Shown piece after piece: positions 8,945 through 17,682 of a DNA stretch of 64,000 nucleotides; the stretch's first letter is position 1; the number at the start of each line of letters is the position of its first letter. A program made the position numbers and the translations under genes. The notes under the pieces are model-generated. The model worked only from the letters and a program-made list of their open reading frames with translations, did no database searches and was not told the DNA's origin. The stretch is taken from assembly GCF_047730085.1 (NCBI RefSeq), contig NZ_CP159830.1, positions 1,364,001 through 1,428,000 of the forward strand, read 5' to 3'. This stretch comes from Njordibacter sp937773555. GTDB lineage: Bacteria > Pseudomonadota > Gammaproteobacteria > Pseudomonadales > Balneatricaceae.

Positions 8945-9721
8945 ATGAACACATCAATACCACATACTATTGAAGGGCACGTCGCTGTCATTACTATGTC
9001 AAACCCACCAGCCAATACATGGACCCGTGTAAGCCTAGACGCCTTGGCGGAACTGATACAAGCGTTTAATGTGGATAAAAACATCTACAGCCTAGTCATC
9101 ACCGGTGAAGGGGACAAGTTTTTCAGCGCAGGAGCAGACCTTAAGTTGTTTGCCGATGGCGACAAACAAACCGCAGCAGACATGTCTACGGCCTTTGGTC
9201 GCGCTTTTGAAGTGCTAAGCCAATTTAGAGGCTTAAGTATTGCAGCTATCAATGGCTTTGCCATGGGCGGTGGCCTAGAAGTGGCGCTAGCCTGTGACTT
9301 GCGCATCGCTGAAAGCCAAGCCCAAATGGCCTTACCAGAAGCTGCTGTAGGCCTGCTGCCGTGTGCCGGAGGCACGCAAAACCTAGCATGGCTAGTAGGT
9401 GAAGGCTGGGCCAAGCGCATGATTCTTTGTGGCGAGCGAGTCACCGCACAACAAGCGCTAGACATTGGCTTAGTAGAGGCGGTAGCCGAACGAGGCCAAG
9501 GCTTAGTTAAGGCGATGGAGTGGGCGGAAAAGTCGCAAAGGCAAAGCCCTACCAGCATTGCAGCATGCAAACGCTTAATTCAAAACGCGCGTAAACAGCC
9601 TATGTTTGCAGGCATGGGGTATGAGCGGGATGAGTTTATTAACTTGTTTGACACCAACGATCAAAAAGAAGGGGTTCAAGCCTTTTTAGAAAAACGCAAA
9701 CCACAATGGACTAACTCATAA
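8945..9721 (+). CDS. ivdD: Enoyl-CoA hydratase of the ivd operon
   Basis: This 258-residue crotonase-family protein should hydrate methacrylyl-CoA (valine) and tiglyl-CoA (isoleucine). The oxyanion-hole segments are FFSAGADLKLF and GFAMGGGLEVALACDLRI, and the region after them (LPEAAVGLLPCAGGTQ) carries the catalytic-type acidic residue. A 61-base gap separates it from the dehydrogenase gene, and an AGGAA ribosome-binding site precedes the ATG. Its stop TAA shares a base with the ATG of the hydrolase gene (TAATG at 9719-9723), implying coupled translation. Confidence 0.9.
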   Translation: MNTSIPHTIEGHVAVITMSNPPANTWTRVSLDALAELIQAFNVDKNIYSLVITGEGDKFFSAGADLKLFADGDKQTAADMSTAFGRAFEVLSQFRGLSIAAINGFAMGGGLEVALACDLRIAESQAQMALPEAAVGLLPCAGGTQNLAWLVGEGWAKRMILCGERVTAQQALDIGLVEAVAERGQGLVKAMEWAEKSQRQSPTSIAACKRLIQNARKQPMFAGMGYERDEFINLFDTNDQKEGVQAFLEKRKPQWTNS

Positions 9722-10827
9722 TGATCACCGAATTAAACCAGGGACCATTGCTGATAAAAGCCCACACCACAGATGCTGGGCAACATGTGGTAGAGGTGAC
9801 CCTTAACACGCCAGAAGCCCTTAACGCCCTAAACGGCGACATGGTAGACCTACTATTGTTGCATGTGCCTGTATGGGAAGCTGATGAAAATGTGATCGCC
9901 ATCATTATGCGAGGTGCTGGCACCAAAGCATTTTGTGCAGGTGGCGATATACGCCAGCTGTATCATAAAATGGCCAAAGGCAGCCAAAACGTTGGGGAAA
10001 TTTTCTTCAACCACGAATATGAAATGGATTTAATGTTGCACAAGCTATCTACACCTTTGTTGGTGTGGGGAAGCGGCTATGTGATCGGCGGTGGTATGGG
10101 CCTTTTGCAAGGCGCTGCTTTGCGCATTGGCACCCATTCTAGCCGTTTAGCGATGCCAGAAATTACAATTGGTTTATTTCCAGACGTGGGAGCCAGTTAC
10201 TTTCTACGACAGGTGCCAGATAATATAGGGCTATTTTTGGGTCTAACAGGCGCGATGTTAAATAGCACAGACGCTCGTGAGCTAGGACTATTAGATGGTT
10301 TGTTAGATGATAACCATTACTCACAGGTAATACAGTCACTAACCCAAATACCTAAGCAGTCTAATGCAGACACGCTAAGCCATCTCACACTAATAATCGC
10401 AGCCCTTGAGGCTGATGCAAGTGCAAATGCACCAGCGTCTAATCTAGCAGCCCACAGGCAAAATATTATATCTGCCCTAAGCCAAAACGACCTTGCTGCC
10501 ATTGTCACTAGCTTGGCGGGGCTTAAGGGCCAAGATAAATGGCTAGATAAAGCCCTGCAAACGATGGCCAACGGTTCACCCACCAGCTTGCATCTGTTTT
10601 ATCGTGCATTCAATGAAAACTTTACCAATGTGGCAGACGCACTGCTGCATGAATACATAGTAGGTGTCAACGCAACACGCTTAGGTGAGTTTAAAGAAGG
10701 GGTAAGGGCGTTACTCATTGATAAAGACCGTAATCCTGCTTGGCGTTACGACACTGTTGAAAACACGCCAGAAGCTTGGATAGCAAAATTTTTTGTAACA
10801 GAGAATGTGGCTAAGGCCCATTTTTAG
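9721..10827 (+). CDS. ivdE: 3-hydroxyisobutyryl-CoA hydrolase
   Basis: This 368-residue crotonase-superfamily member has the length and layout of HIBYL-CoA hydrolases, about 100 residues longer than ordinary hydratases. CAGGDIRQLY and YVIGGGMGLLQGA form the active-site loops, and EITIGLFPDVGASYFL is typical of this subfamily. It releases free 3-hydroxyisobutyrate from the CoA ester in valine catabolism, which keeps methacrylyl-CoA, a reactive thiol trap, from accumulating. Its start overlaps the preceding stop by one base and it is followed after 18 bases by mmsB, whose substrate it produces. Confidence 0.92.
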   Translation: MITELNQGPLLIKAHTTDAGQHVVEVTLNTPEALNALNGDMVDLLLLHVPVWEADENVIAIIMRGAGTKAFCAGGDIRQLYHKMAKGSQNVGEIFFNHEYEMDLMLHKLSTPLLVWGSGYVIGGGMGLLQGAALRIGTHSSRLAMPEITIGLFPDVGASYFLRQVPDNIGLFLGLTGAMLNSTDARELGLLDGLLDDNHYSQVIQSLTQIPKQSNADTLSHLTLIIAALEADASANAPASNLAAHRQNIISALSQNDLAAIVTSLAGLKGQDKWLDKALQTMANGSPTSLHLFYRAFNENFTNVADALLHEYIVGVNATRLGEFKEGVRALLIDKDRNPAWRYDTVENTPEAWIAKFFVTENVAKAHF

Positions 10828-10845
10828 CGAATTAGGGTAATAATT

Positions 10846-11751
10846 ATGACAAACATAGCATTTATAGGCTTAGGTAACATGGGTGGCCCAATGGCCGCAA
10901 ACTTGCTAAAAGCGGGGCATAATGTTGTTGCCTTTGATTTAGTGAAAACTGCTTTAGACGAGTTTGTAAACATTGGTGGTGTGGCAGCAAGGTCTGCAGC
11001 CAACGCGGTTGAAAATGCCCAGGTAGTGATCAGTATGTTGCCTGCAGGAAAGCACGTAGCAGGCCTTTATTTAGGTAATGAACAAGAAAAAAATGGCCTT
11101 TTAACGCTGCTTGCTAAGGGATGCTTAGTAATAGACTCTAGTACCATAGATGCGCAAACCTCCCGTAGTGTAGGCCTTTGCGCCAATGACTTAGGCATAA
11201 AATTTGTAGATGCCCCCGTTTCTGGTGGCACAGCAGGTGCCAAAGCTGGCACCTTAAGCTTTATTGTAGGTGGTGAAGTGGAGGCTTTTGCACTAGCTGA
11301 GCCTATCCTCAATGCCATGGGCAAAAATATTTTCCATGCTGGCCCAGCAGGTGCCGGACAAGTGGCCAAAATGTGTAACAACATGTTATTAAGTGTGTTG
11401 ATGGCAGGCACCTCAGAAGCGCTGCGTATGGGTGTAGAAAATGGGTTAGATGCCAAAGTGTTGTCAGATATTATGGTAAAAAGCTCAGGCCGCAACTGGG
11501 CCTTAGAAATTTATAACCCAGTGCCTGGCGTAATGGATGGCACGCCAGCAAGTAATGACTATCAAGGCGGTTTTATGGTCGATCTAATGAACAAAGACTT
11601 AGGCCTAGCGCTAGCAGCAGCCCAAGCGTCAGACTCTGCAGTGCCTATGGGTCAAAAAGCAGCCGAGCTTTTTAAAGACCATGGTGCAGAAGGCCACGGC
11701 AGGTTAGATTTTTCGAGTATTTATCAACACTATTCCAGTAAAAAGGTTTGA
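10846..11751 (+). CDS. mmsB: 3-hydroxyisobutyrate dehydrogenase
   Basis: This NAD-dependent enzyme oxidises 3-hydroxyisobutyrate to methylmalonate semialdehyde. The 301 residues start with the dinucleotide-binding GLGNMGGPMAANLLKAGH. The substrate-binding DAPVSGGTAGAKAGTLSF and the catalytic lysine helix GAGQVAKMCNNMLL are both intact. The partner methylmalonate-semialdehyde dehydrogenase (mmsA), often adjacent, is not in the window. An AGGG-like ribosome-binding site lies before the ATG. Confidence 0.95.
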   Translation: MTNIAFIGLGNMGGPMAANLLKAGHNVVAFDLVKTALDEFVNIGGVAARSAANAVENAQVVISMLPAGKHVAGLYLGNEQEKNGLLTLLAKGCLVIDSSTIDAQTSRSVGLCANDLGIKFVDAPVSGGTAGAKAGTLSFIVGGEVEAFALAEPILNAMGKNIFHAGPAGAGQVAKMCNNMLLSVLMAGTSEALRMGVENGLDAKVLSDIMVKSSGRNWALEIYNPVPGVMDGTPASNDYQGGFMVDLMNKDLGLALAAAQASDSAVPMGQKAAELFKDHGAEGHGRLDFSSIYQHYSSKKV

Positions 11752-11754
11752 TTC

Positions 11755-12507
11755 ATGAAGGTTGAAGGTCAGGTATTTGTTATTACTGGTGGCGCACGCG
11801 GCTTAGGTTTGGCCATTGCTCAAGCGATTACTCACAAAGGCGGCATTTGTGCTTTGGTCGACTTAGACCAAGCCGCAGTCGACTTAGCCGCTGCTTCTTG
11901 TGGCACCCAAAGCAAGGGTTATGTCTGCAATATCACTCAAGAGCCTGAAGTAGAAATGTTATTTGAGCAGGTATTAGCCGATTTTGGTCGCTTAGATGGG
12001 CTAGTTAATAACGCAGGTCTGCTGCGTGACGGCATGTTAATCAAGTTTAAAGATGGCCAAGTGCAGGGCAAGATGAGCCTTAGCCAGTGGCAATCAGTCA
12101 TCGACGTCAACCTTACAGGCACCTTTTTGTGTGGCCGTGAAGGCGCTATCGCCATGGCAAAAGCGGGCAATGGTGGTGTTATTGTTAATATTTCCAGCAT
12201 TGCAAAGGCAGGTAACATTGGCCAAAGCAACTATGCCGCCACCAAAGCAGGCGTGGCTGCCCTTGTCACTACGTGGGCAGGAGAGCTTAACAGGTTCGGC
12301 ATTCGGGCTGTAGGTATTGCTCCAGGGGTCATCTCTACAGACATGACCGACTCTATGAAGCCAGAAGCCCTAGAACGCATCGAAAAGGTTATACCCGTAG
12401 GCCGCTTAGGTGACCGAACAGAGCTAGCCGACGCCGTTATGTTTATTATTGAAAATGACTATATGAACGGCAGGTTGATAGAGTTTGACGGTGGTTTAAG
12501 GTTCTAA
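11755..12507 (+). CDS. ivdG: SDR-family dehydrogenase, probable 2-methyl-3-hydroxybutyryl-CoA dehydrogenase
   Basis: This 250-residue short-chain dehydrogenase has the cofactor-binding GGARGLGLAIAQ at the N-terminus, the NNAG motif, and the Ser/Tyr/Lys catalytic set in NISSIAK and NYAATKAG. Known ivd operons end with an SDR gene for the isoleucine branch that makes 2-methylacetoacetyl-CoA, the thiolase substrate, so that role is inferred. It resembles FabG, and a 3-ketoacyl reductase role cannot be excluded. However, a dedicated fabG lies in the fatty acid cluster at 20387. It starts 3 bases after mmsB. Confidence 0.82.
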   Translation: MKVEGQVFVITGGARGLGLAIAQAITHKGGICALVDLDQAAVDLAAASCGTQSKGYVCNITQEPEVEMLFEQVLADFGRLDGLVNNAGLLRDGMLIKFKDGQVQGKMSLSQWQSVIDVNLTGTFLCGREGAIAMAKAGNGGVIVNISSIAKAGNIGQSNYAATKAGVAALVTTWAGELNRFGIRAVGIAPGVISTDMTDSMKPEALERIEKVIPVGRLGDRTELADAVMFIIENDYMNGRLIEFDGGLRF

Positions 12508-12548
12508 TTCTAGTGGATAAATAGCCTATACGATTAATTCGCGTTTAT

Positions 12549-12590
12549 TCGCCATTTAATAAAAATGTCGACATTTTTATTAAATGGCGA
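12549..12590. promoter_or_regulatory. Perfect 42-bp palindrome upstream of gcdH
   Basis: Two perfectly complementary 21-base arms meet at a central GTCGAC (12567-12572) with no spacer. The arms are TCGCCATTTAATAAAAATGT-like and AT-rich, and symmetry stops sharply at both ends. The site ends 60 bases before the gcdH ATG. A possible -10 (TACTAT, 12599-12604) would put a -35 inside the right arm. The lack of a loop and of a T-run argues against a terminator. An operator for a dimeric or tetrameric regulator is the likeliest role; I cannot name the regulator. Confidence 0.6.
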
Positions 12591-12650
12591 TATATTCATA
12601 CTATGGATGGCGAACAAACTAACTGACATAAATAAACTTGAGACTTAATC

Positions 12651-13829
12651 ATGGCAACTCGTACCGAATTTTCTTGGCAAGATCCGTTTTTTTTAGAACA
12701 GCAACTGACCTCAGAAGAGCGCATGATTCGTGATGCTGCGCGAGAGTATTGTCAAGATGGGCTTGTAAGTAGAGTGCTAAAGGCCAACCGAGAGGAGATT
12801 TTTGATCGCGAAATAATGACTGAATTTGGTGAGCTAGGCCTACTAGGTGCTACTATTCCAGAGAAATATGGCTGTGCTGGCGTAAATTATGTCAGCTACG
12901 GCTTGGTGGCCCGCGAGGTAGAGCGCGTAGACAGCGGTTATCGCTCGGCCATGAGTGTGCAGTCTTCGTTAGTCATGCATCCTATTCATGCTTACGGCAC
13001 TGAAGAGCAGCGTATGAAATATTTACCCAAGCTTTCTACAGGTGAGTGGGTGGGTTGCTTTGGTTTAACTGAACCCGATTCGGGCTCTGACCCTGCCAGT
13101 ATGACAACACGTGCGGTGGCTGTAGATGGTGGTTATTTGCTTACAGGTGCCAAGATGTGGATTACCAACTCGCCTATTGCAGACGTTATGGTAGTTTGGG
13201 CCAAGCTTGAGGGTGTCATTCGAGGCTTTATATTAGAGCGTGGTATGAAAGGTTTAACCACGCCTAAGATTGAAGGCAAGTTTTCTTTGCGAGCCTCTGT
13301 GACGGGTGAAATAGTCATGGATAATGTATTTGTGCCCCAAGAGAACCTATTCCCCACCATTAAAGGCCTTGCAGGACCATTTGGTTGCTTAAATAAAGCC
13401 CGATATGGCATTGCTTGGGGCTCACTTGGTGCTGCTGAATTCTGCTGGCATGCAGCCCGTCAGTATACTTTAGACCGCTCCCAGTTTGGCCGACCATTGG
13501 CAGCCACCCAGTTGATCCAAAAGAAGCTTGCTGACATGCAAACAGAAATTTCTATTGGTTTGCAGGGTTGCTTGCAGATGGGTCGTTTAATGGACGATGA
13601 TAACTGTCCTGTTGAGCTTATTTCGTTAATGAAGCGAAACAACTGTGGTAAGTCTTTAGACGTTGCTCGACAGTCGCGTGATATGCATGGTGGTAATGGT
13701 GTGAGTGATGAGTTTGGTGTTATTCGCCATGTGATGAATCTAGAAGCGGTCAACACTTATGAAGGCACCCATGATGTGCATGCGTTGATTTTAGGCCGGG
13801 CTCAAACTGGCATTCAAGCGTTTTACTAG
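12651..13829 (+). CDS. gcdH: Glutaryl-CoA dehydrogenase
   Basis: This FAD enzyme oxidises and decarboxylates glutaryl-CoA to crotonyl-CoA in lysine, tryptophan or glutarate catabolism. The 392 residues show FGLTEPDSGSDPASM, a family motif that differs from general acyl-CoA dehydrogenases. The C-terminal NTYEGTHDVHALILGRA is nearly identical to the segment carrying the catalytic Glu of human GCDH. It forms a two-gene unit with the CoA-transferase at 13840, separated by 10 bases, and has its own regulatory region with the 42-bp palindrome. The crotonyl-CoA made could be processed by other hydratases and thiolases. Confidence 0.95.
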   Translation: MATRTEFSWQDPFFLEQQLTSEERMIRDAAREYCQDGLVSRVLKANREEIFDREIMTEFGELGLLGATIPEKYGCAGVNYVSYGLVAREVERVDSGYRSAMSVQSSLVMHPIHAYGTEEQRMKYLPKLSTGEWVGCFGLTEPDSGSDPASMTTRAVAVDGGYLLTGAKMWITNSPIADVMVVWAKLEGVIRGFILERGMKGLTTPKIEGKFSLRASVTGEIVMDNVFVPQENLFPTIKGLAGPFGCLNKARYGIAWGSLGAAEFCWHAARQYTLDRSQFGRPLAATQLIQKKLADMQTEISIGLQGCLQMGRLMDDDNCPVELISLMKRNNCGKSLDVARQSRDMHGGNGVSDEFGVIRHVMNLEAVNTYEGTHDVHALILGRAQTGIQAFY

Positions 13830-13839
13830 GCCCTTAACT

Positions 13840-15069
13840 ATGAGCATCACCACGCCTTTGCAGGGCATTAAAGTGTTAGATCTTAGTCGTATTTTGGCTG
13901 GCCCTTGGGCTGGACAAATGTTGGCAGATCTGGGGGCTGATGTGATTAAAGTGGAGCGTCCAGGGGCAGGGGATGATACCCGCTCATGGGGGCCTCCTTA
14001 CATGCCGTGTGCTGTGGGTTTTGAAGCCAATGAAGCCCGTGAAGCGGCTTATTTTCAAACAGCAAATCGCGGTAAGCGCTCGCTATGCGTGGATATTTCT
14101 GTGCCAGCGGGTCAGTTGCTAATAAAACAATTGGCAGCTAAGGCTGATGTGTTGATTGAAAACTTCAAAGTAGGAGGGTTAGCTAAATATGGCTTAGACT
14201 TTATTACGTTAAACGCCATTAACCCACGTTTGGTGTATTGCTCTATTACTGGTTTTGGTCAGTCTGGACCTTATAAAGATCGTGCAGGGTATGACTTTAT
14301 GATTCAAGCTATGGGCGGTTTAATGAGTGTCACTGGCAGTGAACATGGTGAGCCAATGAAGGTAGGTGTGGCAGTGGCTGATGTTATGACCGGTTTGTAT
14401 GCCTCTAACGCCATCCAGGGTGCCCTCATTCACCAGTTGCGCACAGGGCAAGGCCAACATATTGATTTAGCTTTGCTGGATGTACAGGTGGCTGCCTTGG
14501 CAAACCAAGCCATGAATTACATAGCCACCAATGAAAACCCTCAGCGCCTTGGCAATGCACACCCTAATATTGTTCCTTATCAGGCCTTTGCTACCAGTGA
14601 CGGACATCTAATTTTGGCAGTAGGTAATAATGCCCAGTTTCAAAGATTTTGCCAAGTGGCTGGCAAAAAAGAGTTGGCAACTAGTACCCTATATGCAAGT
14701 AATGCACTTAGAGTCGCTAACCGAAATACACTGGTGCCAGAAGTGTCTGGCTTGCTAAAGCAGCGAAATACTCAATGGTGGTTAACCGAACTGAATAAAG
14801 TGGGTGTTCCTTGTGGGCCTATTTGCACTATTGACCAAGTGTTTGATAACCCACAAGTTCAAGCGAGGGAAATGAAAATATCCCTTGAACATACCCAACT
14901 GGGTTGGGTTGAAAGCGTCGCTAACCCTATTAAGCTTTCGGCAACGCCATTACAGTATAACCAAGCTCCACCGATGTTGGGAGAGCATACTCATGAGGTT
15001 TTACAGGACTGGCTGGCCATGAAAGAACCTGAGTTTAAAGCCTTGTTAAGTGCTCAGGCCATTGCTTAG
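13840..15069 (+). CDS. CaiB/BaiF family III CoA-transferase, probable succinyl-CoA:glutarate CoA-transferase
   Basis: This 409-residue class III CoA-transferase has the family opening GIKVLDLSRILAGPWAGQMLADLGADVIKVE. The catalytic aspartate lies in VGVAVADVMTGLYA, and the glycine-rich CoA loop in SITGFGQSGPY. Adjacency to gcdH matches the common bacterial pairing and the human SUGCT enzyme, which activates glutarate with succinyl-CoA. The acceptor is therefore inferred to be glutarate. It converges on ppnN with only 12 bases between stops. Confidence 0.85.
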   Translation: MSITTPLQGIKVLDLSRILAGPWAGQMLADLGADVIKVERPGAGDDTRSWGPPYMPCAVGFEANEAREAAYFQTANRGKRSLCVDISVPAGQLLIKQLAAKADVLIENFKVGGLAKYGLDFITLNAINPRLVYCSITGFGQSGPYKDRAGYDFMIQAMGGLMSVTGSEHGEPMKVGVAVADVMTGLYASNAIQGALIHQLRTGQGQHIDLALLDVQVAALANQAMNYIATNENPQRLGNAHPNIVPYQAFATSDGHLILAVGNNAQFQRFCQVAGKKELATSTLYASNALRVANRNTLVPEVSGLLKQRNTQWWLTELNKVGVPCGPICTIDQVFDNPQVQAREMKISLEHTQLGWVESVANPIKLSATPLQYNQAPPMLGEHTHEVLQDWLAMKEPEFKALLSAQAIA

Positions 15070-15081
15070 CCTAGTCTAGCC

Positions 15082-16440
15082 CTAACTTACTGTGTAGCAG
15101 GGTTGGTAAACCTTGCTGCCAGGCAGTTTCATGCGATCCTGTGCGACAAAACTTTGCAATAATACATCGAGTTTATTAAGCATTTCAGCTTCTGCTTTAA
15201 GCTGGTACGGGCCATGTAAGCGTATTTGTTCCAATCCAAATGTTTTCACATTGCCTGCTACAATGCCACTCATGGCTTTGCGTAAATTGCTAGCAAGTGT
15301 TGCTGTGGGCAAGCTGGATTCAAGCTTAAGATCTGCCATGTTTGTGTGAGTGGGAATAAACGGACGTTGGAAATCCTCTTCGATGTGTAATTGCCAATTG
15401 TAGTGGTAGGCGTCACCAACTTTTTGCCTATGTTCCACTACGTCTTCCATTTGGGCCTTGATAGCGATAGCTACAGCGCTTGGATCTTCAATAATGATCT
15501 GGTATTTCGACTGTGCTTTTGCCCCAAGTGTGGCCCCAATAAAGGCGTCAATTTGCTCAAAGTATGCTTTTGCACTGGTTGGGCCTGTAAAAATTAGGGG
15601 TACAGTAAGTTGATCGTTTTTTGGGTGTAATAAAATGCCTAATAAATACAAAATCTCTTCCGCTGTGCCTACGCCGCCAGGAAACACGATGAAGGCGTGG
15701 CCAAGTCTTACAAAGGCTTCAAGCCGTTTTTCAATATCAGGCATGATGATGAGTTCATTCACCATTGGGTTAGGAGACTCAGCTGCAATAATTCCAGGTT
15801 CAGTAATGCCGATATAGCGGTAATCGTGACAGCGTTGCTTAGCGTGGGCTATATGGGCACCTTTCATTGGGCCTTTCATTGCTCCTGGGCCACAGCCTGT
15901 GCAAATGTCATAACCTCTTAGCCCTAAATCGTAACCCACTTTTTTAGTATAGTCGTACTCTACAGTTTTGATGGAGTGCCCACCCCAGCAAACCACAATG
16001 TTAGGTTTGCGCCTTGGCGCCAAGGCCTGTGCGTGGCGAAGTATTTGAAATACAAGCGCCGTAAGCTGAGTACCAGTGTGACTTTCATCGTTATGGAGCA
16101 GACTATTGTTGAGATAAATAATGTCACGCAGCACTGAATAAAGGTTTTCCTTAATACCTAAAATAATTTCGCCGTCTACAAAAGCGCTAATAGGAGCATT
16201 ATTAAGCTGCAGTAACACGCCACGGGTCTGTGGCACTACCTCTACGTCGAACTGCTTATTGCGTTGCAGTAATGCTTCTATGTCATCTTCTTCTGTGCCA
16301 CAGTTTAGGATGGCAAGGCAGCACTGCCTAAATAGCTCATGTAAGCCAGTAGAGGCTGATTTGTGTAGCTGGTTGATCTCTTCTAGGGTGAGTATGTCTA
16401 AGCTCCCCTGGGGCGAAATTAGGGCATCAATGGTGTGCAT
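15082..16440 (-). CDS. ppnN: Pyrimidine/purine nucleotide 5'-monophosphate nucleosidase (LOG family)
   Basis: PpnN hydrolyses nucleoside 5'-monophosphates to a free base and ribose 5-phosphate and, in E. coli, is activated by (p)ppGpp. The 452-residue protein matches the three-part family layout: an N-terminal domain with ISPQGSLDILTLEEINQLHKS, a central LOG/lysine-decarboxylase-like Rossmann domain with CWGGHSIK and VFPGGVGTAEEILYLLG (the PGGxGTxxE catalytic motif), and a C-terminal domain. It is monocistronic here. Its product bases could be re-used by Upp (28743) and by the APRT-like protein (29442). Confidence 0.94.
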   Translation of the reverse strand: MHTIDALISPQGSLDILTLEEINQLHKSASTGLHELFRQCCLAILNCGTEEDDIEALLQRNKQFDVEVVPQTRGVLLQLNNAPISAFVDGEIILGIKENLYSVLRDIIYLNNSLLHNDESHTGTQLTALVFQILRHAQALAPRRKPNIVVCWGGHSIKTVEYDYTKKVGYDLGLRGYDICTGCGPGAMKGPMKGAHIAHAKQRCHDYRYIGITEPGIIAAESPNPMVNELIIMPDIEKRLEAFVRLGHAFIVFPGGVGTAEEILYLLGILLHPKNDQLTVPLIFTGPTSAKAYFEQIDAFIGATLGAKAQSKYQIIIEDPSAVAIAIKAQMEDVVEHRQKVGDAYHYNWQLHIEEDFQRPFIPTHTNMADLKLESSLPTATLASNLRKAMSGIVAGNVKTFGLEQIRLHGPYQLKAEAEMLNKLDVLLQSFVAQDRMKLPGSKVYQPCYTVS

Positions 16441-16605
16441 ATAGTTCCTTTACTTCACTGGCGTTGAGTGAGTCTTGGTTTATGTGTTTGTCTGTGGGCT
16501 TTGGTCATTAGCATAACAGAGAAAAATACAAACATGAGGGCTTTTAAAACAAACATTTGGGCCCATTAAATAGTTATTGAAAGATATATTACACAGGCTG
16601 GGTCA

Positions 16606-17550
16606 ATGAACGAAGAATCGAACAAACCAGAATGGCAAGTGATTGGTAAATTAGTGACTAGTATTCAGGATGAGCAGCGTAGGTCGAGGCGTTGGGGTAT
16701 CTTTTTTAAAAGTTTAGGCTTTATTTTTCTGTTTAGCATACTCGCAATCGTATTATCAGATGATGACGTTAAAACCTTGTCATTATCGCAAGACCATGTA
16801 GCAGTGGTGAACGTATTTGGCCCAATTATGGCGGGTGGTGAGGCCAGTTCAGAGCGTTTATTGCCGGCCTTAGTGGAAGCCTTTGCTGCCCCAAATGCTA
16901 AGGCAGTAGTGCTTAATATTAATAGCCCTGGAGGCAGCCCCGTGCAAGCGGGTATATTGTTCGATGAATTACAGCTTTTAAAGCAGGCTCACCCAGAAAA
17001 AACCCTTTACGCTGTGATCGGAGATGTGGGTGCCTCAGGGGCATATTACATTGCGGCTGCGGCAGATTATATTTATGCCGACAAAGCCAGTACTGTTGGT
17101 TCAATTGGTGTTATTGGCAGTGGTTTTGGTTTTGATCAGTTGATTGCTAAATTGGGTGTAGAGCGTCGAACGTATGCTGCTGGCGGCAATAAAGATTTTT
17201 TGGATCCGTTTTTGCCAGAAAAAGCGCAACAAAAAGAAATGTTCCAGGGCTTGCTTGATCAAATTCATCAGCAGTTTATCTCCCAAGTAGAGCTGGGAAG
17301 AGGCGATCGCTTAATCCGTCATGAAGACTTGTACTCTGGTGCCGTTTGGAATGGCGCCCGTGCACTAGAGTTAGGTTTAATTGATGGGTTAGGTAGTTTG
17401 CATACTGTGGCAAGAGATCAAGCTGGTGGCGCTAATATGATTTGGTATTCGCCCGAAAAAACCCCTCTTGAAGCAGTGATGGACGAATTAGGTGCACAAA
17501 CTAAAACTGCGATTACCTGGGGCTTAAATCCAACCTTGGTAATCCAGTAA
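16606..17550 (+). CDS. sppA: Signal peptide peptidase SppA, short (36K) type
   Basis: This is a 314-residue membrane-anchored serine protease of family S49 that degrades cleaved signal peptides. A single transmembrane segment spans about residues 31-51, with the catalytic domain predicted in the periplasm. The Ser/Lys dyad is visible as S144 in DVGASGAYYIAAAADY and K196 in AGGNKDFLDPF, as in the short Bacillus-type enzymes; the E. coli enzyme is a duplicated long form. A second S49 protein, SohB, is encoded at 48808. A possible weak stem (ACACTTTTAG with CTAAAAAGTGT, 17575-17624) follows the gene. Confidence 0.92.
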   Translation: MNEESNKPEWQVIGKLVTSIQDEQRRSRRWGIFFKSLGFIFLFSILAIVLSDDDVKTLSLSQDHVAVVNVFGPIMAGGEASSERLLPALVEAFAAPNAKAVVLNINSPGGSPVQAGILFDELQLLKQAHPEKTLYAVIGDVGASGAYYIAAAADYIYADKASTVGSIGVIGSGFGFDQLIAKLGVERRTYAAGGNKDFLDPFLPEKAQQKEMFQGLLDQIHQQFISQVELGRGDRLIRHEDLYSGAVWNGARALELGLIDGLGSLHTVARDQAGGANMIWYSPEKTPLEAVMDELGAQTKTAITWGLNPTLVIQ

Positions 17551-17645
17551 ACCTTTGATAAACGTAATATTTCCACACTTTTAGCATTAATTACAAAAAA
17601 CGCACCTAAAAAGTGTATATATTTTACTTTTAATGGCTTTTTTCT

Positions 17646-17674
17646 TTGACATATGGAAGGTACATGAATATCAT
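17646..17674 (+). promoter_or_regulatory. Sigma-70 promoter immediately upstream of yceD
   Basis: A consensus -35 TTGACA (17646-17651) is followed after exactly 17 bases by TATCAT (17669-17674). Transcription would start about 6-8 bases further on, at or next to the yceD ATG (17683). The message would then have almost no 5' leader, and no Shine-Dalgarno sequence is seen before that ATG. Confidence 0.7.
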
Positions 17675-17682
17675 ATCGCGCC

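Noticed and set aside
9085..9570. 161-codon open frame antisense to the ivd enoyl-CoA hydratase
   Set aside because: It mirrors the real gene's codon pattern, is rich in Ala/Ser/Pro as antisense shadows are, and has no ribosome-binding site or family match.
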